Shown: positions 52,749 through 60,600 of the stretch, in pieces
How positions within the stretch are numbered: the first letter of the stretch is position 1
Layout of the letters: the number at the start of each line of letters is the position of its first letter
Origin: CAVVKW01 sp963761705
GTDB lineage: Bacteria; Verrucomicrobiota; Verrucomicrobiia; Chthoniobacterales; JAATET01
Reading direction: 5' to 3'
DNA: 64,000 bases
NCBI GenBank assembly: GCA_963761705.1
Contig: CAVXHK010000001.1
Coordinates: 434,001 to 498,000, forward strand
Translations under genes and position numbers: made by a program
The notes under the pieces: model-generated
Database searches by the model: none
The model's input: only the letters and a program-made list of their open reading frames with translations
Told to the model about the DNA's origin: nothing

Positions 52749-53251
52749 GGGTTGGATTCTCGTTCTTGGTTTCGGTTGTTGAGTGGGGAGTTGAAAATTC
52801 GCTCGGAATGCGCTGGTCTGCGGACGGCGATCAACCCGCTTTGCTCAGGGTCAAAGGCGATCGATTTCCCGAGGGCGATCTGACCGGGAAAGGTCCGGGC
52901 GGATACTCACGAGGAAAGGATCCGAGCAGCCGGAGCGACTGCTGCCCACCAAATAGTCTATCCCAAAAACGCAGTTTTGGATCGAGTCGCGAGTCCCGAC
53001 GGTCATCGTGTGACGGCGCACTGGAGCATCCCCACCCCGCGGCAGCGCCGAGTGCGGGAGCAAGCGCAGCACGCCGTTGGTGCCCCCACGGATTAACGTG
53101 ATCTGGCTGATCTCGACTCCGAGAGGCGACAACAAGAACGCCGTCGGCACGTGGGCGGGTGGATTCGAGCGCGAATGGGCGAACGGCAGACTCTCGGTGT
53201 GGATCGGGTTATGGTCGTTCGGGTGGTCGCTCGGCTCGCGGAAAATGCGGA
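52749..53251. other. Intergenic region upstream of the DUF1254 operon
   Basis: About 500 bp with no convincing coding sequence. It contains the leader of the seven-gene operon, a CGCTTTGCTCAG core near 52841 shared with the REP-like element at 63856-63917, and one copy of the 26-nt motif at 52951-52976. Sequence beyond the motif shows weak resemblance to the region upstream of the neuromedin U barrel gene, so the spacer may include an old duplication. Confidence 0.5.
52951..52976 (-). promoter_or_regulatory. Copy 1 of shared 26-nt upstream motif
   Basis: On the minus strand the sequence reads AACTGCGTTTTTGGGATA, three variable bases, then TATTT. Copy 2 at 54189-54214 reads AACTGCGTTTTTAGGATA, three bases, TATTT. 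It lies about 200 bp upstream of the first DUF1254 gene and in the same orientation relative to it as copy 2 has to the barrel gene. It is a candidate operator or promoter. Confidence 0.55.
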
Positions 53252-54127
53252 TTATTTCGGAAACAGAAACTGACACTGGAGCCGGATGGACCAATCGGGG
53301 CCGAACTCTGGAGTGACCACGTTGTAGTAGGCCTGGGCCGTCACGTTGAGCGGCAGCTTGCCCAGGTGCACGATTTTGCCGACACCTCCGCCGACCGGGA
53401 CCGTCCAGCGGTCCTCGACTTCCGCTTCCCAGTTCGCGGTGATGATCGGGGACGTCGTGAGATACCAGCCGCGGGGGAGATTGTAGTTGAAGAAGGGCTG
53501 GAGCGTCATCGAGTTGATGTCGCGATCCCCCCAGCCCGCGTAGGACCAGACGTTGCTGACAAGCGCGCCGGCCACGATCTGCTTCTCGATGTAGAGCGCG
53601 ACGACCGACGGCCCGAGGCCCCACTTTCCGCCGCCCAATGGCGGACTGCTCGCCGTCGGGAACAGGAACGACGGCCCGACGCCCCAAATGAATTTCCCGC
53701 CCTTCGCCGGCGAGAGAAACGCCGTGAAGTTGATGTCCCCAATCCCCGCGACGTGGGTGTCCGCCCGGGCCGTTGGGACGCTCAGGATCGGCACGATCAG
53801 GCGCGTGATGATGTTCCAATTCTCCGTGATCGAGATCGGCACGACCGGCTGGATGTTCAGCGTGCTCGCGTAGGTTGGGTCCGGCCCCGCGCCGAAGCCA
53901 AGATTCCACTGGATCGGCAGGCTGATCAGATTGCCCACCGGATTCTGCGCCAGCTTGGCGAGCGCCTCCGTCTGGTCCTCCGAGGTCGGCTGGCCGCTCG
54001 GATCGACCGGCGTGTTGAAATCCCGGGGCACCCCCCGCTCGCCCGCGAACAGCGCGACGGGAAAGAGGAGAAAAAGAATCGTGCGACGGACGGTCAGCGC
54101 GTGTCGAAAACGGTGAAATTCCTTCAT
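53252..54127 (-). CDS. Outer-membrane barrel protein of the 'neuromedin U' annotated family
   Basis: A 291-residue exported protein with a signal peptide (TVRRTILFLLFPVALFAGER). Family features are EALAKLAQNPVGNLISLPIQ, NIQPVVPISITENWNIITRL, GKFIWGVGPSFLFPTA, WGLGPSVVALYIEKQ and the C-terminal GPDWSIRLQCQFLFPK. Many bacterial proteins of this type carry the misleading name neuromedin U; they look like outer-membrane channels of unknown substrate. The ATG at 54127 starts the signal peptide. It is divergent from the AraC-family gene and shares its upstream motif with the DUF1254 operon. Confidence 0.85.
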   Translation of the reverse strand: MKEFHRFRHALTVRRTILFLLFPVALFAGERGVPRDFNTPVDPSGQPTSEDQTEALAKLAQNPVGNLISLPIQWNLGFGAGPDPTYASTLNIQPVVPISITENWNIITRLIVPILSVPTARADTHVAGIGDINFTAFLSPAKGGKFIWGVGPSFLFPTASSPPLGGGKWGLGPSVVALYIEKQIVAGALVSNVWSYAGWGDRDINSMTLQPFFNYNLPRGWYLTTSPIITANWEAEVEDRWTVPVGGGVGKIVHLGKLPLNVTAQAYYNVVTPEFGPDWSIRLQCQFLFPK

Positions 54128-54188
54128 AAACAAACGATTTGAAAAATTGTTCGTCCAAACCTCCAAGAGGCCGACCATTTGATCGAAG

Positions 54189-54214
54189 AAATAACGTATC
54201 CTAAAAACGCAGTT
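54189..54214 (-). promoter_or_regulatory. Copy 2 of shared 26-nt upstream motif
   Basis: Reading on the minus strand, AACTGCGTTTTTAGGATA followed by three bases and TATTT matches copy 1 at 52951-52976 at 22 of 26 positions. It lies 62 bp upstream of the barrel gene and 46 bp before the AraC-family start, so it can serve both divergent genes. It could be an AraC-regulator site or a promoter. Confidence 0.6.
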
Positions 54215-54260
54215 CTCAATGAGCTTGCGGCGTCCCGCGTGGCCTGTCACAAGCTCGAGA

Positions 54261-55292
54261 ATGCTCCCTCCGCACACCGTCGCGCTGCAGATCGACGGCC
54301 CGGAGATGCTCACGGAGGCGATCCGAAACGCCCACTTTGACGCGCGCCTCCTCGCCGCCCGCCCAGGATCGAGCCGAATCGCGAGAGTCCCCTTCGCCAG
54401 CACGTGCCTGGACCTAATTTCGCTCGGATCGGCTTTCCGCTTCACCGGCGCGATGCCCGCGGATTGCTACACGCTCATCTTCATCCTCACCTGTCCCGAG
54501 GTCGGCCACGCGTTCAATTTCCCCGCTTCGCATACTGACGGATTTCTCGGTCTGTTCGCGCCCGGGAGTGACCTCGACGCCTTTACGCCCTCCGGCTACG
54601 CCAACGCATCGCTCACCGTGGCCGTCGAAGACTTCCACGCGGCGATGGCGTTGGTCTGCCCGGAGATCCCGGAACGCGCTTTCGCCGAGGGAATCGCGCT
54701 TCGAGTCGGCGCCGCCGCGCAGGCGCGGTTGCGCACGCTGATAGCCGCCGTCGAACGAGAAGCGTGGAGTCCGCGATCCCTGGTTCGGGACCCGTGGATC
54801 TATCTCGACCTCGAACGTGACCTGCTCCACGCCTTCCTCGACTGCGTGCGGAGCGGCATCGGCGAAGTCGTGGCGGCACCCGGCCAATGCGTGGCAAGAC
54901 GGCACCGCAAACTCCGCCTCGTCGAGGAATTCATCGCGGCGAACGCCCAGGCATCCATCGATATCGGCCAACTGTGCGCCGTCGCCGACCTGAGCCATCG
55001 GGGACTCGAGAATCTCTTCGGCGACTTCCTCGGTATGGGTCCGATGGCCTATCTCAAACGCCATCGCCTGCACCTCGCCCGGCGCGTCCTCATCGACCAC
55101 GAACCCGCCATCGGCATCGTCAAACAGGTCGCGCTCGCCCACGGCTTCTGGCACCTCGGGCACTTCGCCGAGAGCTACGGCGACCTCTTCGGAGAGGGAC
55201 CCATCCAGACCGCCAGCCGACCTAGGCGCTCGAAGACTCGCTGGCCCGGCTGGCGCACCAAGGCGAGCCGCACCGCGTCGGCCCGGCCATGA
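54261..55292 (+). CDS. AraC-family transcriptional regulator
   Basis: A protein of about 343 residues. The C-terminal part has two helix-turn-helix units: IDIGQLCAVADLSHRGLENL with MGPMAYLKRHRLHLARRVLI, then GIVKQVALAHGFWHLGHFAE with SYGDLFGEGP. The N-terminal ~220 residues form an unassigned sensory region. An ATG at 54219 would add 14 residues but overlaps the upstream motif region, so 54261 is preferred. It is divergent from the barrel gene and is the obvious candidate to control the neighbouring envelope operon. The inducer is unknown. Confidence 0.85.
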   Translation: MLPPHTVALQIDGPEMLTEAIRNAHFDARLLAARPGSSRIARVPFASTCLDLISLGSAFRFTGAMPADCYTLIFILTCPEVGHAFNFPASHTDGFLGLFAPGSDLDAFTPSGYANASLTVAVEDFHAAMALVCPEIPERAFAEGIALRVGAAAQARLRTLIAAVEREAWSPRSLVRDPWIYLDLERDLLHAFLDCVRSGIGEVVAAPGQCVARRHRKLRLVEEFIAANAQASIDIGQLCAVADLSHRGLENLFGDFLGMGPMAYLKRHRLHLARRVLIDHEPAIGIVKQVALAHGFWHLGHFAESYGDLFGEGPIQTASRPRRSKTRWPGWRTKASRTASARP

Positions 55293-55561
55293 CCACTCTC
55301 CATCGCTCACCCCGCGGCAACGTCTTCTTCGACCCCCGGGGCTTGATCGAAGTCATCATCAACAACGACACCAACCTCGACTTGACCGACCTGCGCTAGA
55401 TCGGCGATCTGCGGGTGACGCGCATCGCCCACTACGCCCTATCGCCGAGCGACCAGATAGCGTCGAATCTCATGCGCCTCACGGCTTTCCGAAACGTGGC
55501 GTCGCAGATCTTCACCGACCGGTATTTGGCGGCGGATTGGCTGCTCGACACCGACGCGTGA
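55289..55561 (+). pseudogene. Small protein with in-frame amber stop, coupled to the AraC-family gene
   Basis: An ATG at 55289 overlaps the regulator stop (ATGA) and opens a 90-residue frame: SPRGNVFFDPRGLIEVIINN, then a TAG at 55397-55399, then IGDLRVTRIAHYALSPSDQI and FTDRYLAADWLLDTDA. Base use and frame are continuous across the TAG. The end FTDRYLAADWLL recalls the last helix of SpoIIAA/STAS-like proteins (FxDxxxAxxWL), but the resemblance is weak. A Trp/Tyr/Gln-to-amber change is possible. It is a real but interrupted small gene, or two very short ones. Confidence 0.45.
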
Positions 55562-55700
55562 CGCGCGAGTTACCCCTCTTTCTCATACTCATCATCTTTG
55601 TCTTAGTCTCGTCTTCGGATCGCGTATCCGGACTGCCAAGGACCTCGGTGCGACGAGGGTGAGGAGCGACGAAGACGATGACTAAGGTTATGCGAAAGAG

Positions 55701-57506
55701 TTATTCGCCCTCGGCGGCGAGGCGCTTCTCTTCGAGGTGCTCCCAGCGGGCGAAGGCGGTTTGGGTTTCGCGTTCGATCTCGGCGATTCTGGCTTGGAGG
55801 CGGGGAATCGCGGCGGGGTCGTCTTTGTAGAGGTCGGGGGAGGCGAGGCGCTCGGAGATCTCGGCGTGCTCGGTCTCCAGGCCTTCGATGGTGCCGGGGA
55901 GAGCTTCGAGTTCGCGGCGTTCGACGTTGAGGAATTTCTCGACCTTCTCGGTTTTCGGGGTGGGTTTGGTCGCGGGGGACGGCGTTGGGGTGGCGGCGGC
56001 GAGTTTTTTCTTTTCCCGTTGGTGGAGCCAATCGGCGTAGCCGCCGACGTATTCGTTGACGGTTCCTTCGCCCTCGAAGACGAGGGTACTGGTGACGACG
56101 TGGTCGAGGAAGTCGCGGTCGTGGGAGACGAGGAGGAGGGTGCCGGAGTAGTTGACGAGGAGTTCTTCGAGGAGTTCGAGGGTCTCGGCGTCGAGGTCGT
56201 TGGTGGGTTCGTCGAGGACGAGGAGGTTGGCGGGCTGGAGGAAAAGGCGGGCGAGGAGGAGACGGTTGCGTTCGCCGCCGGAAAGGGCGCTCGCTGGCAT
56301 GCGGATTCGGTCGCTGCGGAAGAGGAAGTCCTGAAGGTAGCTGTGGATGTTCTTCGGCTTGCCGTCGAACGTGACGGTGTCGGATTCGCCGGCGACGTTC
56401 TGCGCGACGGTCTTGCTGTCGTCGATCTGGGCGCGGAGTTGGTCGAGGTAGACGACGTCGAGGTTCGTGCCGCCGTGGACTTCGCCGGTGGTGGGGGCGA
56501 GCCGGTCGAGGAGAATCTGGAGGAGGGTGGTCTTCCCGCTGCCGTTCGGGCCGATGATGCCGATCTTGTCGCCGCGCCAGATCGTGGTGGTGAGGTCGCG
56601 GATGATGGTTTTGTCCCCGTAAGTGAAGGAGACGTCCCTTGCTTCGATGACCTTCTGGCCAGAGGTGGAACCCTGGGAGAGGGCGAGGTTGGCGGTGCCC
56701 TCGCGTTCGCGGCGTTGGCCGCGGGTCTGGCGGAGGGCCTGCAAAGCGCGGACGCGGCCTTCGTTACGGGTGCGGCGGGCTTTCACTCCCTGGCGGATCC
56801 AGGCCTCTTCCTGGGCGAGTTTTTTATCGAAGGTGGCCCATTGTTTTTGTTCGGCGGCGAGGGCGGCGGATTTTCGTTCGAGGAAGGTGGAATAATCGCA
56901 GTCCCAGCTCGTGAGTTGGCCGCGATCGAGTTCGATGATGCGGGTGGCGAGGCGGCGCAGGAAGGCGCGGTCGTGGGTGACGAAGAGGAGGGTTGGCTTG
57001 GTCTCAAGGAGAAAATTTTCGAGCCAGAGAATCGAGTCGAGGTCAAGGTGGTTGGTGGGTTCGTCGAGGAGGAGGACGTCCGGCTGGGCGGCGAGGGAGC
57101 GGCCGAGGAGGACGCGGCGTTTGAGGCCGCCCGAGAGATCGGCGAAGGGGGCGTAAGCGGGCAGGTTCATCGTCTCCGCGAGGTTCTCCAGGCGCACGTC
57201 GGCTTCCCATTCTTCCTCGTGGCGGTCGGGGCTGAGGCCCGTGCGGAGGACGTCGATGACCTCTCCGCCGATGTCGCGGGGGACTTCTTGTTGGAGGCGG
57301 GTCAGGACGGTGGCCGGCGGATGGATGACTTCGCCGGCGTTGGGGATTTCCTCACCGCCGATGACGCGGAGGAGGCTGGTCTTACCCGCGCCGTTGCGGC
57401 CGAGGAGGCAGACGCGTTCGCCGGGATCGATCTGGAGGTCGACGGAGTCAAGGATGGGGGCACCGCCGTAGCTGAGCGTGACGTTGCGGAGTTGGAAGAG
57501 CGGCAT
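55701..57506 (-). CDS. uup: ABC-F family ATPase, Uup-like
   Basis: A 601-residue soluble protein with two ABC cassettes in tandem. Walker A motifs are GRNGAGKT (36-43) and GPNGSGKT; signatures are LSGGLKRRVLL and LSGGERNRLLL; Walker B motifs are VLLLDEPTNHLD and LLVLDEPTNDLD. The P-site-tRNA-interaction linker lies between them, and a C-terminal coiled coil (ERRELEALPGTIEGLETEHA onward) is diagnostic of Uup. ABC-F proteins act on ribosomes; Uup also affects transposon excision and tolerance to structured DNA. It is convergent with the AraC-side genes. Confidence 0.92.
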   Translation of the reverse strand: MPLFQLRNVTLSYGGAPILDSVDLQIDPGERVCLLGRNGAGKTSLLRVIGGEEIPNAGEVIHPPATVLTRLQQEVPRDIGGEVIDVLRTGLSPDRHEEEWEADVRLENLAETMNLPAYAPFADLSGGLKRRVLLGRSLAAQPDVLLLDEPTNHLDLDSILWLENFLLETKPTLLFVTHDRAFLRRLATRIIELDRGQLTSWDCDYSTFLERKSAALAAEQKQWATFDKKLAQEEAWIRQGVKARRTRNEGRVRALQALRQTRGQRREREGTANLALSQGSTSGQKVIEARDVSFTYGDKTIIRDLTTTIWRGDKIGIIGPNGSGKTTLLQILLDRLAPTTGEVHGGTNLDVVYLDQLRAQIDDSKTVAQNVAGESDTVTFDGKPKNIHSYLQDFLFRSDRIRMPASALSGGERNRLLLARLFLQPANLLVLDEPTNDLDAETLELLEELLVNYSGTLLLVSHDRDFLDHVVTSTLVFEGEGTVNEYVGGYADWLHQREKKKLAAATPTPSPATKPTPKTEKVEKFLNVERRELEALPGTIEGLETEHAEISERLASPDLYKDDPAAIPRLQARIAEIERETQTAFARWEHLEEKRLAAEGE

Positions 57507-57584
57507 TGGGTCGGGCAGAGTAGCGGATCGCGGGCCGTCGGCAACTTCGGAGGACGCGGCTTGTCAGCGGGAGGCGAAGTGATC

Positions 57585-58145
57585 ATGAAATCACGTTTCG
57601 CCATGGAAGAAATCACGACCAACCCGCTCGCCATCACAATTCTCAGCATCCTCGGGGGTGTGGCGCTGCTGGTGCTGGGGCGGAAGTTGTATTGGTTGTT
57701 TGTCGGCGTGATTGGGTTTTTTGCGGGGGTGCGGTTCGGCGCGGATCTTGTGGCGGGTCAGCCGGAGTGGGTGCTCTTGGTGGCGGCGGTGATTGTTGGA
57801 TTGGTGGCGGCGTTGCTGGCGGTGTTCCTGCAACGAGTTGTGATCGCGATCGCGGGAGGTTACGCGGGTGGGGTGCTGGCGATGGAGTTGGCGATCGCGT
57901 TTGGGGCGGCGACGCCGTCGGTGCAATGGATTGCGTTTGGCGTGGGGGCGGTGATCGCGGCGATCCTCGTGTCGCTGGTTTTTGACTGGGCGCTGATTCT
58001 CATCTCGTCGTTGCTGGGAGCGGTGGTGATCGCGCAGGGGTTGGGACTGGGGTCGCCGCTGTTCACGGTGGTTGTGCTCGTGCTCGCGATCGTCGGTGTG
58101 CTCGCCCAGTTCGCGCTCTATCGGCGCGGGCGGGCGACGGCCTGA
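57585..58145 (+). CDS. Polytopic membrane protein (DUF4203/TMEM198-like)
   Basis: A 186-residue protein with about seven hydrophobic segments and a glycine-rich pattern (VGVIGFFAGVRFGADLV, RVVIAIAGGYAGGVLAMELA, ILISSLLGAVVIAQGLGLG). The layout resembles DUF4203/TMEM198-type proteins of unknown role. A GGGAGG sequence at 57569 precedes the ATG at 57585; an ATG at 57603 is an alternative. It is divergent from uup, with overlapping upstream regions. It belongs with the next gene by spacing only. Confidence 0.72.
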   Translation: MKSRFAMEEITTNPLAITILSILGGVALLVLGRKLYWLFVGVIGFFAGVRFGADLVAGQPEWVLLVAAVIVGLVAALLAVFLQRVVIAIAGGYAGGVLAMELAIAFGAATPSVQWIAFGVGAVIAAILVSLVFDWALILISSLLGAVVIAQGLGLGSPLFTVVVLVLAIVGVLAQFALYRRGRATA

Positions 58146-58191
58146 AAAATACAGCTGGCGTCCGCGGGTTTTCCGCCGACGGTCTGTCGCC

Positions 58192-58716
58192 ATGACGCAT
58201 TCTCTTTGGACCACGCAATTCCGATCTCTCCACGCCAAAGCGGTCGCTCGGTTCGGCGAAGGTGAGCGCTCGGCGGACGCGTTGTTCGACTCGGGCGAGA
58301 CGGAGTTTCTCGCCGGGATCGGGCTGAGACCGATCTTTCTGTTTGATCACGCCGAGGACCTCTGCGGGCGGGGCGAACCTGACTACGACACCACGCTTCT
58401 CATCGCATCGGCGCGGCGGGATTATTTTTTAAACGTCCAGCGCGGCGTCTGGACGGCGGAAGGGTTCGATACCGAGGGACTGCCGGCTCGCGGGGACGAG
58501 TTCGACGGTATCGCGTGGTTGCCGCGGATCGTGCCGAAGGCGTGGGGCTTCCTCCTCGGGAACTTGCCGCCCGACATCATGTATAACTGCGGCGGCGATC
58601 GGAAATTTCTCGCCGAGCACAACGTTCACCCGGCTGACTTCCTGCGGGCGGCGTGGTCCGAGGGTGGGAAAATTGATGGTCTTCGGAATTTCTTGAAGCC
58701 AATCGACTCGCAATAA
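58192..58716 (+). CDS. DUF5069-like protein
   Basis: A 174-residue protein, probably cytoplasmic, with the opening WTTQFRSLHAKAVARFGEGE, a central FDHAEDLCGRGEPDYDTTLL block and the end AEHNVHPADFLRAAW. I recall this as matching the DUF5069 family, whose function is unknown. The ATG at 58192 follows a short spacer after the membrane-protein gene. No catalytic motif is obvious. Confidence 0.6.
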   Translation: MTHSLWTTQFRSLHAKAVARFGEGERSADALFDSGETEFLAGIGLRPIFLFDHAEDLCGRGEPDYDTTLLIASARRDYFLNVQRGVWTAEGFDTEGLPARGDEFDGIAWLPRIVPKAWGFLLGNLPPDIMYNCGGDRKFLAEHNVHPADFLRAAWSEGGKIDGLRNFLKPIDSQ

Positions 58717-58810
58717 CCTAGGGGATTCCCCGAAATATTATGCGCTCCACGTAACCTCGGGCGACGTAAAGTCCGCAAGCGAGCGAAAAATTCCATCTCA
58801 AACGAAACTT

Positions 58811-58845
58811 TTGCTTGTGAGCGACCTGACTGTTAATAATGTCAG
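58811..58845 (+). promoter_or_regulatory. Promoter with overlapping operator palindrome for the MarR-RND operon
   Basis: TTGCTT (58811-58816) and TAATAA (58834-58839) lie 17 bp apart, a good sigma-70 layout. CTGAC (58826-58830) and GTCAG (58841-58845) form a palindrome spanning the -10. This is a position where a MarR dimer could block RNA polymerase. It lies 35-70 bp upstream of marR, suggesting autoregulation of the pump operon. Confidence 0.5.
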
Positions 58846-58879
58846 ATATCAACACGGTTAAACTTAATAAACACAACCC

Positions 58880-59458
58880 ATGGCACTGAATACGATCAAC
58901 GAACTTCCCCGATACGACCGACTCATCGAAGCTGCGAAGCAGCAAGAGGGTCTCAACCCGGACGCTTGCGAGCTGTTCCTGACGGTGGTTCGCACCGGAG
59001 ACGCCGTGGCGGCGTTGGAAAACCAATACCTTTCGCGGCACGGCATCACGCCGGGCCGTTTTGCGGTGATGATGCTGCTCTCGATGGAAGAGGGCGTGAT
59101 GCTCAAGCCGAGTGAGCTGGCCGAGTCGACGGGCGTGACCCGCGCGACGATGACTGGTCTCCTTGACACTCTCGAGCGGGACAACATGGTGAAGCGGTCG
59201 GCTGACCCGAAGGACCGGCGCGCGCTCCGCGTGACCGCGACACCGTCTGGCAAGGCGACCTTCCGCGAGCTGCTTCCCGGGTACTTCCGTCTCGTGACGG
59301 CGATCCCGGCGGTGCTTAATGACAAGGAGCGGTCGCAATACAACGCGCTGTCCAAGAAGATCCGCGACGGGCTGAAGCTCGCCGACGCTCAGTTCGGCAA
59401 AGGCCGCACGAATGGCGCGGGTCCGGTCCCCGCAGTCGAAGCGGCTCTGAATGCTTAA
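58880..59458 (+). CDS. MarR-family transcriptional regulator
   Basis: A 192-residue winged helix-turn-helix protein: HGITPGRFAVMMLLSMEEG, MLKPSELAESTGVTRATMTG, LLDTLERDNMVKRSADPKDR, RRALRVTATPSGKA. The recognition helix and wing are typical. It is the first gene of an operon with an RND adaptor (8-bp overlap) and an RND transporter, so it likely represses its own operon until a ligand binds. Confidence 0.92.
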   Translation: MALNTINELPRYDRLIEAAKQQEGLNPDACELFLTVVRTGDAVAALENQYLSRHGITPGRFAVMMLLSMEEGVMLKPSELAESTGVTRATMTGLLDTLERDNMVKRSADPKDRRALRVTATPSGKATFRELLPGYFRLVTAIPAVLNDKERSQYNALSKKIRDGLKLADAQFGKGRTNGAGPVPAVEAALNA

Positions 59459-60596
59459 ACGATTTGCGATCATGCTGGCGGCGGTCGTTGCGATCGTCGC
59501 CGTCATCGGATTTCTCAAAGTCCGGCAAATCCAGGCCGGGATGGCGATGGGCGCGATGTTCGCGCCCCCGCCGTCCGCGGTCTCCACTTACAAGGTCGAC
59601 CGCCAGCAATGGCAGCCGACCTTGACGGCGGTGGGCACGGCCAACGCCGTTCAGGGCGTGATGGTCTCGACCGATTTGCCAGGAATCGTCCGAGAGATCA
59701 GCTTCCAGTCGGGTTCCTCCGTCAAGAAGGGCCAGGAGCTCGTGAAGCTCGACACCACGCAGGAGCTCGCGCAGCTCGGCGCGGCAGTCTCGCGGCAGGA
59801 TCTCGCGCGGGTCAATCTCGATCGAATTGAGGAACTTTTCAAAAAGCAGGTTGGGGCTCAGGCCGACTACGACGCCGCCTCCGCCGAACTGAAACAGACC
59901 ACCGCCGCGACCGATGAGGTCCGCGCGTTGATCGAGCGCAAGACCATCCGCGCTCCCTTTGACGGGATGCTCGGGATCCGTGAAGTCGACCTTGGCCAGT
60001 ATCTCAACAGCGGTGACCAAGTCGTGCCTCTCCAGTCGCTCGACCCGATCTACGTCGACTTCAGTCTGCCGCAGCAAGCGCTCGGGCAGCTTGAGCCGGG
60101 ACGGCCGGTCGAAGTGACCGCCGACGGTTTTCCGGGCGTGAAGTTCACCGGAGAGATCACCGCGATCGATCCGAACGTCGACGCCAGCACGCGGAATGTC
60201 CGCGTCCAAGCGACGTTAAAAAATCCGGACGGCAAGTTGCGCTCCGGCATGTTCGTGAACGCCGCGGTGCTGCTGCCGACGCGGGACGAGATCCTCGCGA
60301 TCCCGGCTTCCGCGGTCGACTACGCGCCTTACGGCGACTCCGTTTTCATCGTCGAGGAGATCACTCCCGAACCCGCCGAAGACGGGACGCAAGGCGAGCC
60401 GTTCGTCGGCGTCCGCCAGCAATTCGTGAAGCTCGGCACCGCCCGCGGCGACCTCATTGAAGTCACCAAGGGCCTGGAACCCGGCCAGGAAGTCGTGAGC
60501 TCCGGCACGTTCAAGATCAAGGACGGCGCGCCCGTGAACGTGAACAACGACATCCAGCCCGGTGCCGAGGTGGCCCCGACGGTGACCGAGAGCTGA
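59451..60596 (+). CDS. RND efflux periplasmic adaptor subunit
   Basis: A 381-residue membrane-fusion protein. The N-terminal membrane anchor (IMLAAVVAIVAVIGFLKV) has no lipobox. Barrel-sandwich halves (VSTDLPGIVREISFQSGSSV, KTIRAPFDGMLGIREVDLGQ) flank a short helical hairpin. Beta-barrel and membrane-proximal domains follow (GKLRSGMFVNAAVLLPTRDE, ILAIPASAVDYAPYGDSVFI). It couples the inner-membrane RND pump to an outer-membrane channel; no TolC-like gene is present in this window, so the channel must lie elsewhere. It overlaps marR by 8 bp and precedes the pump gene by 4 bp. Confidence 0.93.
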   Translation: MLKRFAIMLAAVVAIVAVIGFLKVRQIQAGMAMGAMFAPPPSAVSTYKVDRQQWQPTLTAVGTANAVQGVMVSTDLPGIVREISFQSGSSVKKGQELVKLDTTQELAQLGAAVSRQDLARVNLDRIEELFKKQVGAQADYDAASAELKQTTAATDEVRALIERKTIRAPFDGMLGIREVDLGQYLNSGDQVVPLQSLDPIYVDFSLPQQALGQLEPGRPVEVTADGFPGVKFTGEITAIDPNVDASTRNVRVQATLKNPDGKLRSGMFVNAAVLLPTRDEILAIPASAVDYAPYGDSVFIVEEITPEPAEDGTQGEPFVGVRQQFVKLGTARGDLIEVTKGLEPGQEVVSSGTFKIKDGAPVNVNNDIQPGAEVAPTVTES

Positions 60597-60600
60597 GCGA

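Noticed and set aside
51414..52883. 489-residue plus-strand ORF opposite DUF1254 paralogue E
   Set aside because: Valine/glutamate/arginine-rich antisense frame; persistence across the lesions in paralogue E reflects base composition only.
55737..57550. Long plus-strand extension upstream of the DUF4203-like gene
   Set aside because: It is antisense to uup; only the part after 57585 has membrane-protein character.
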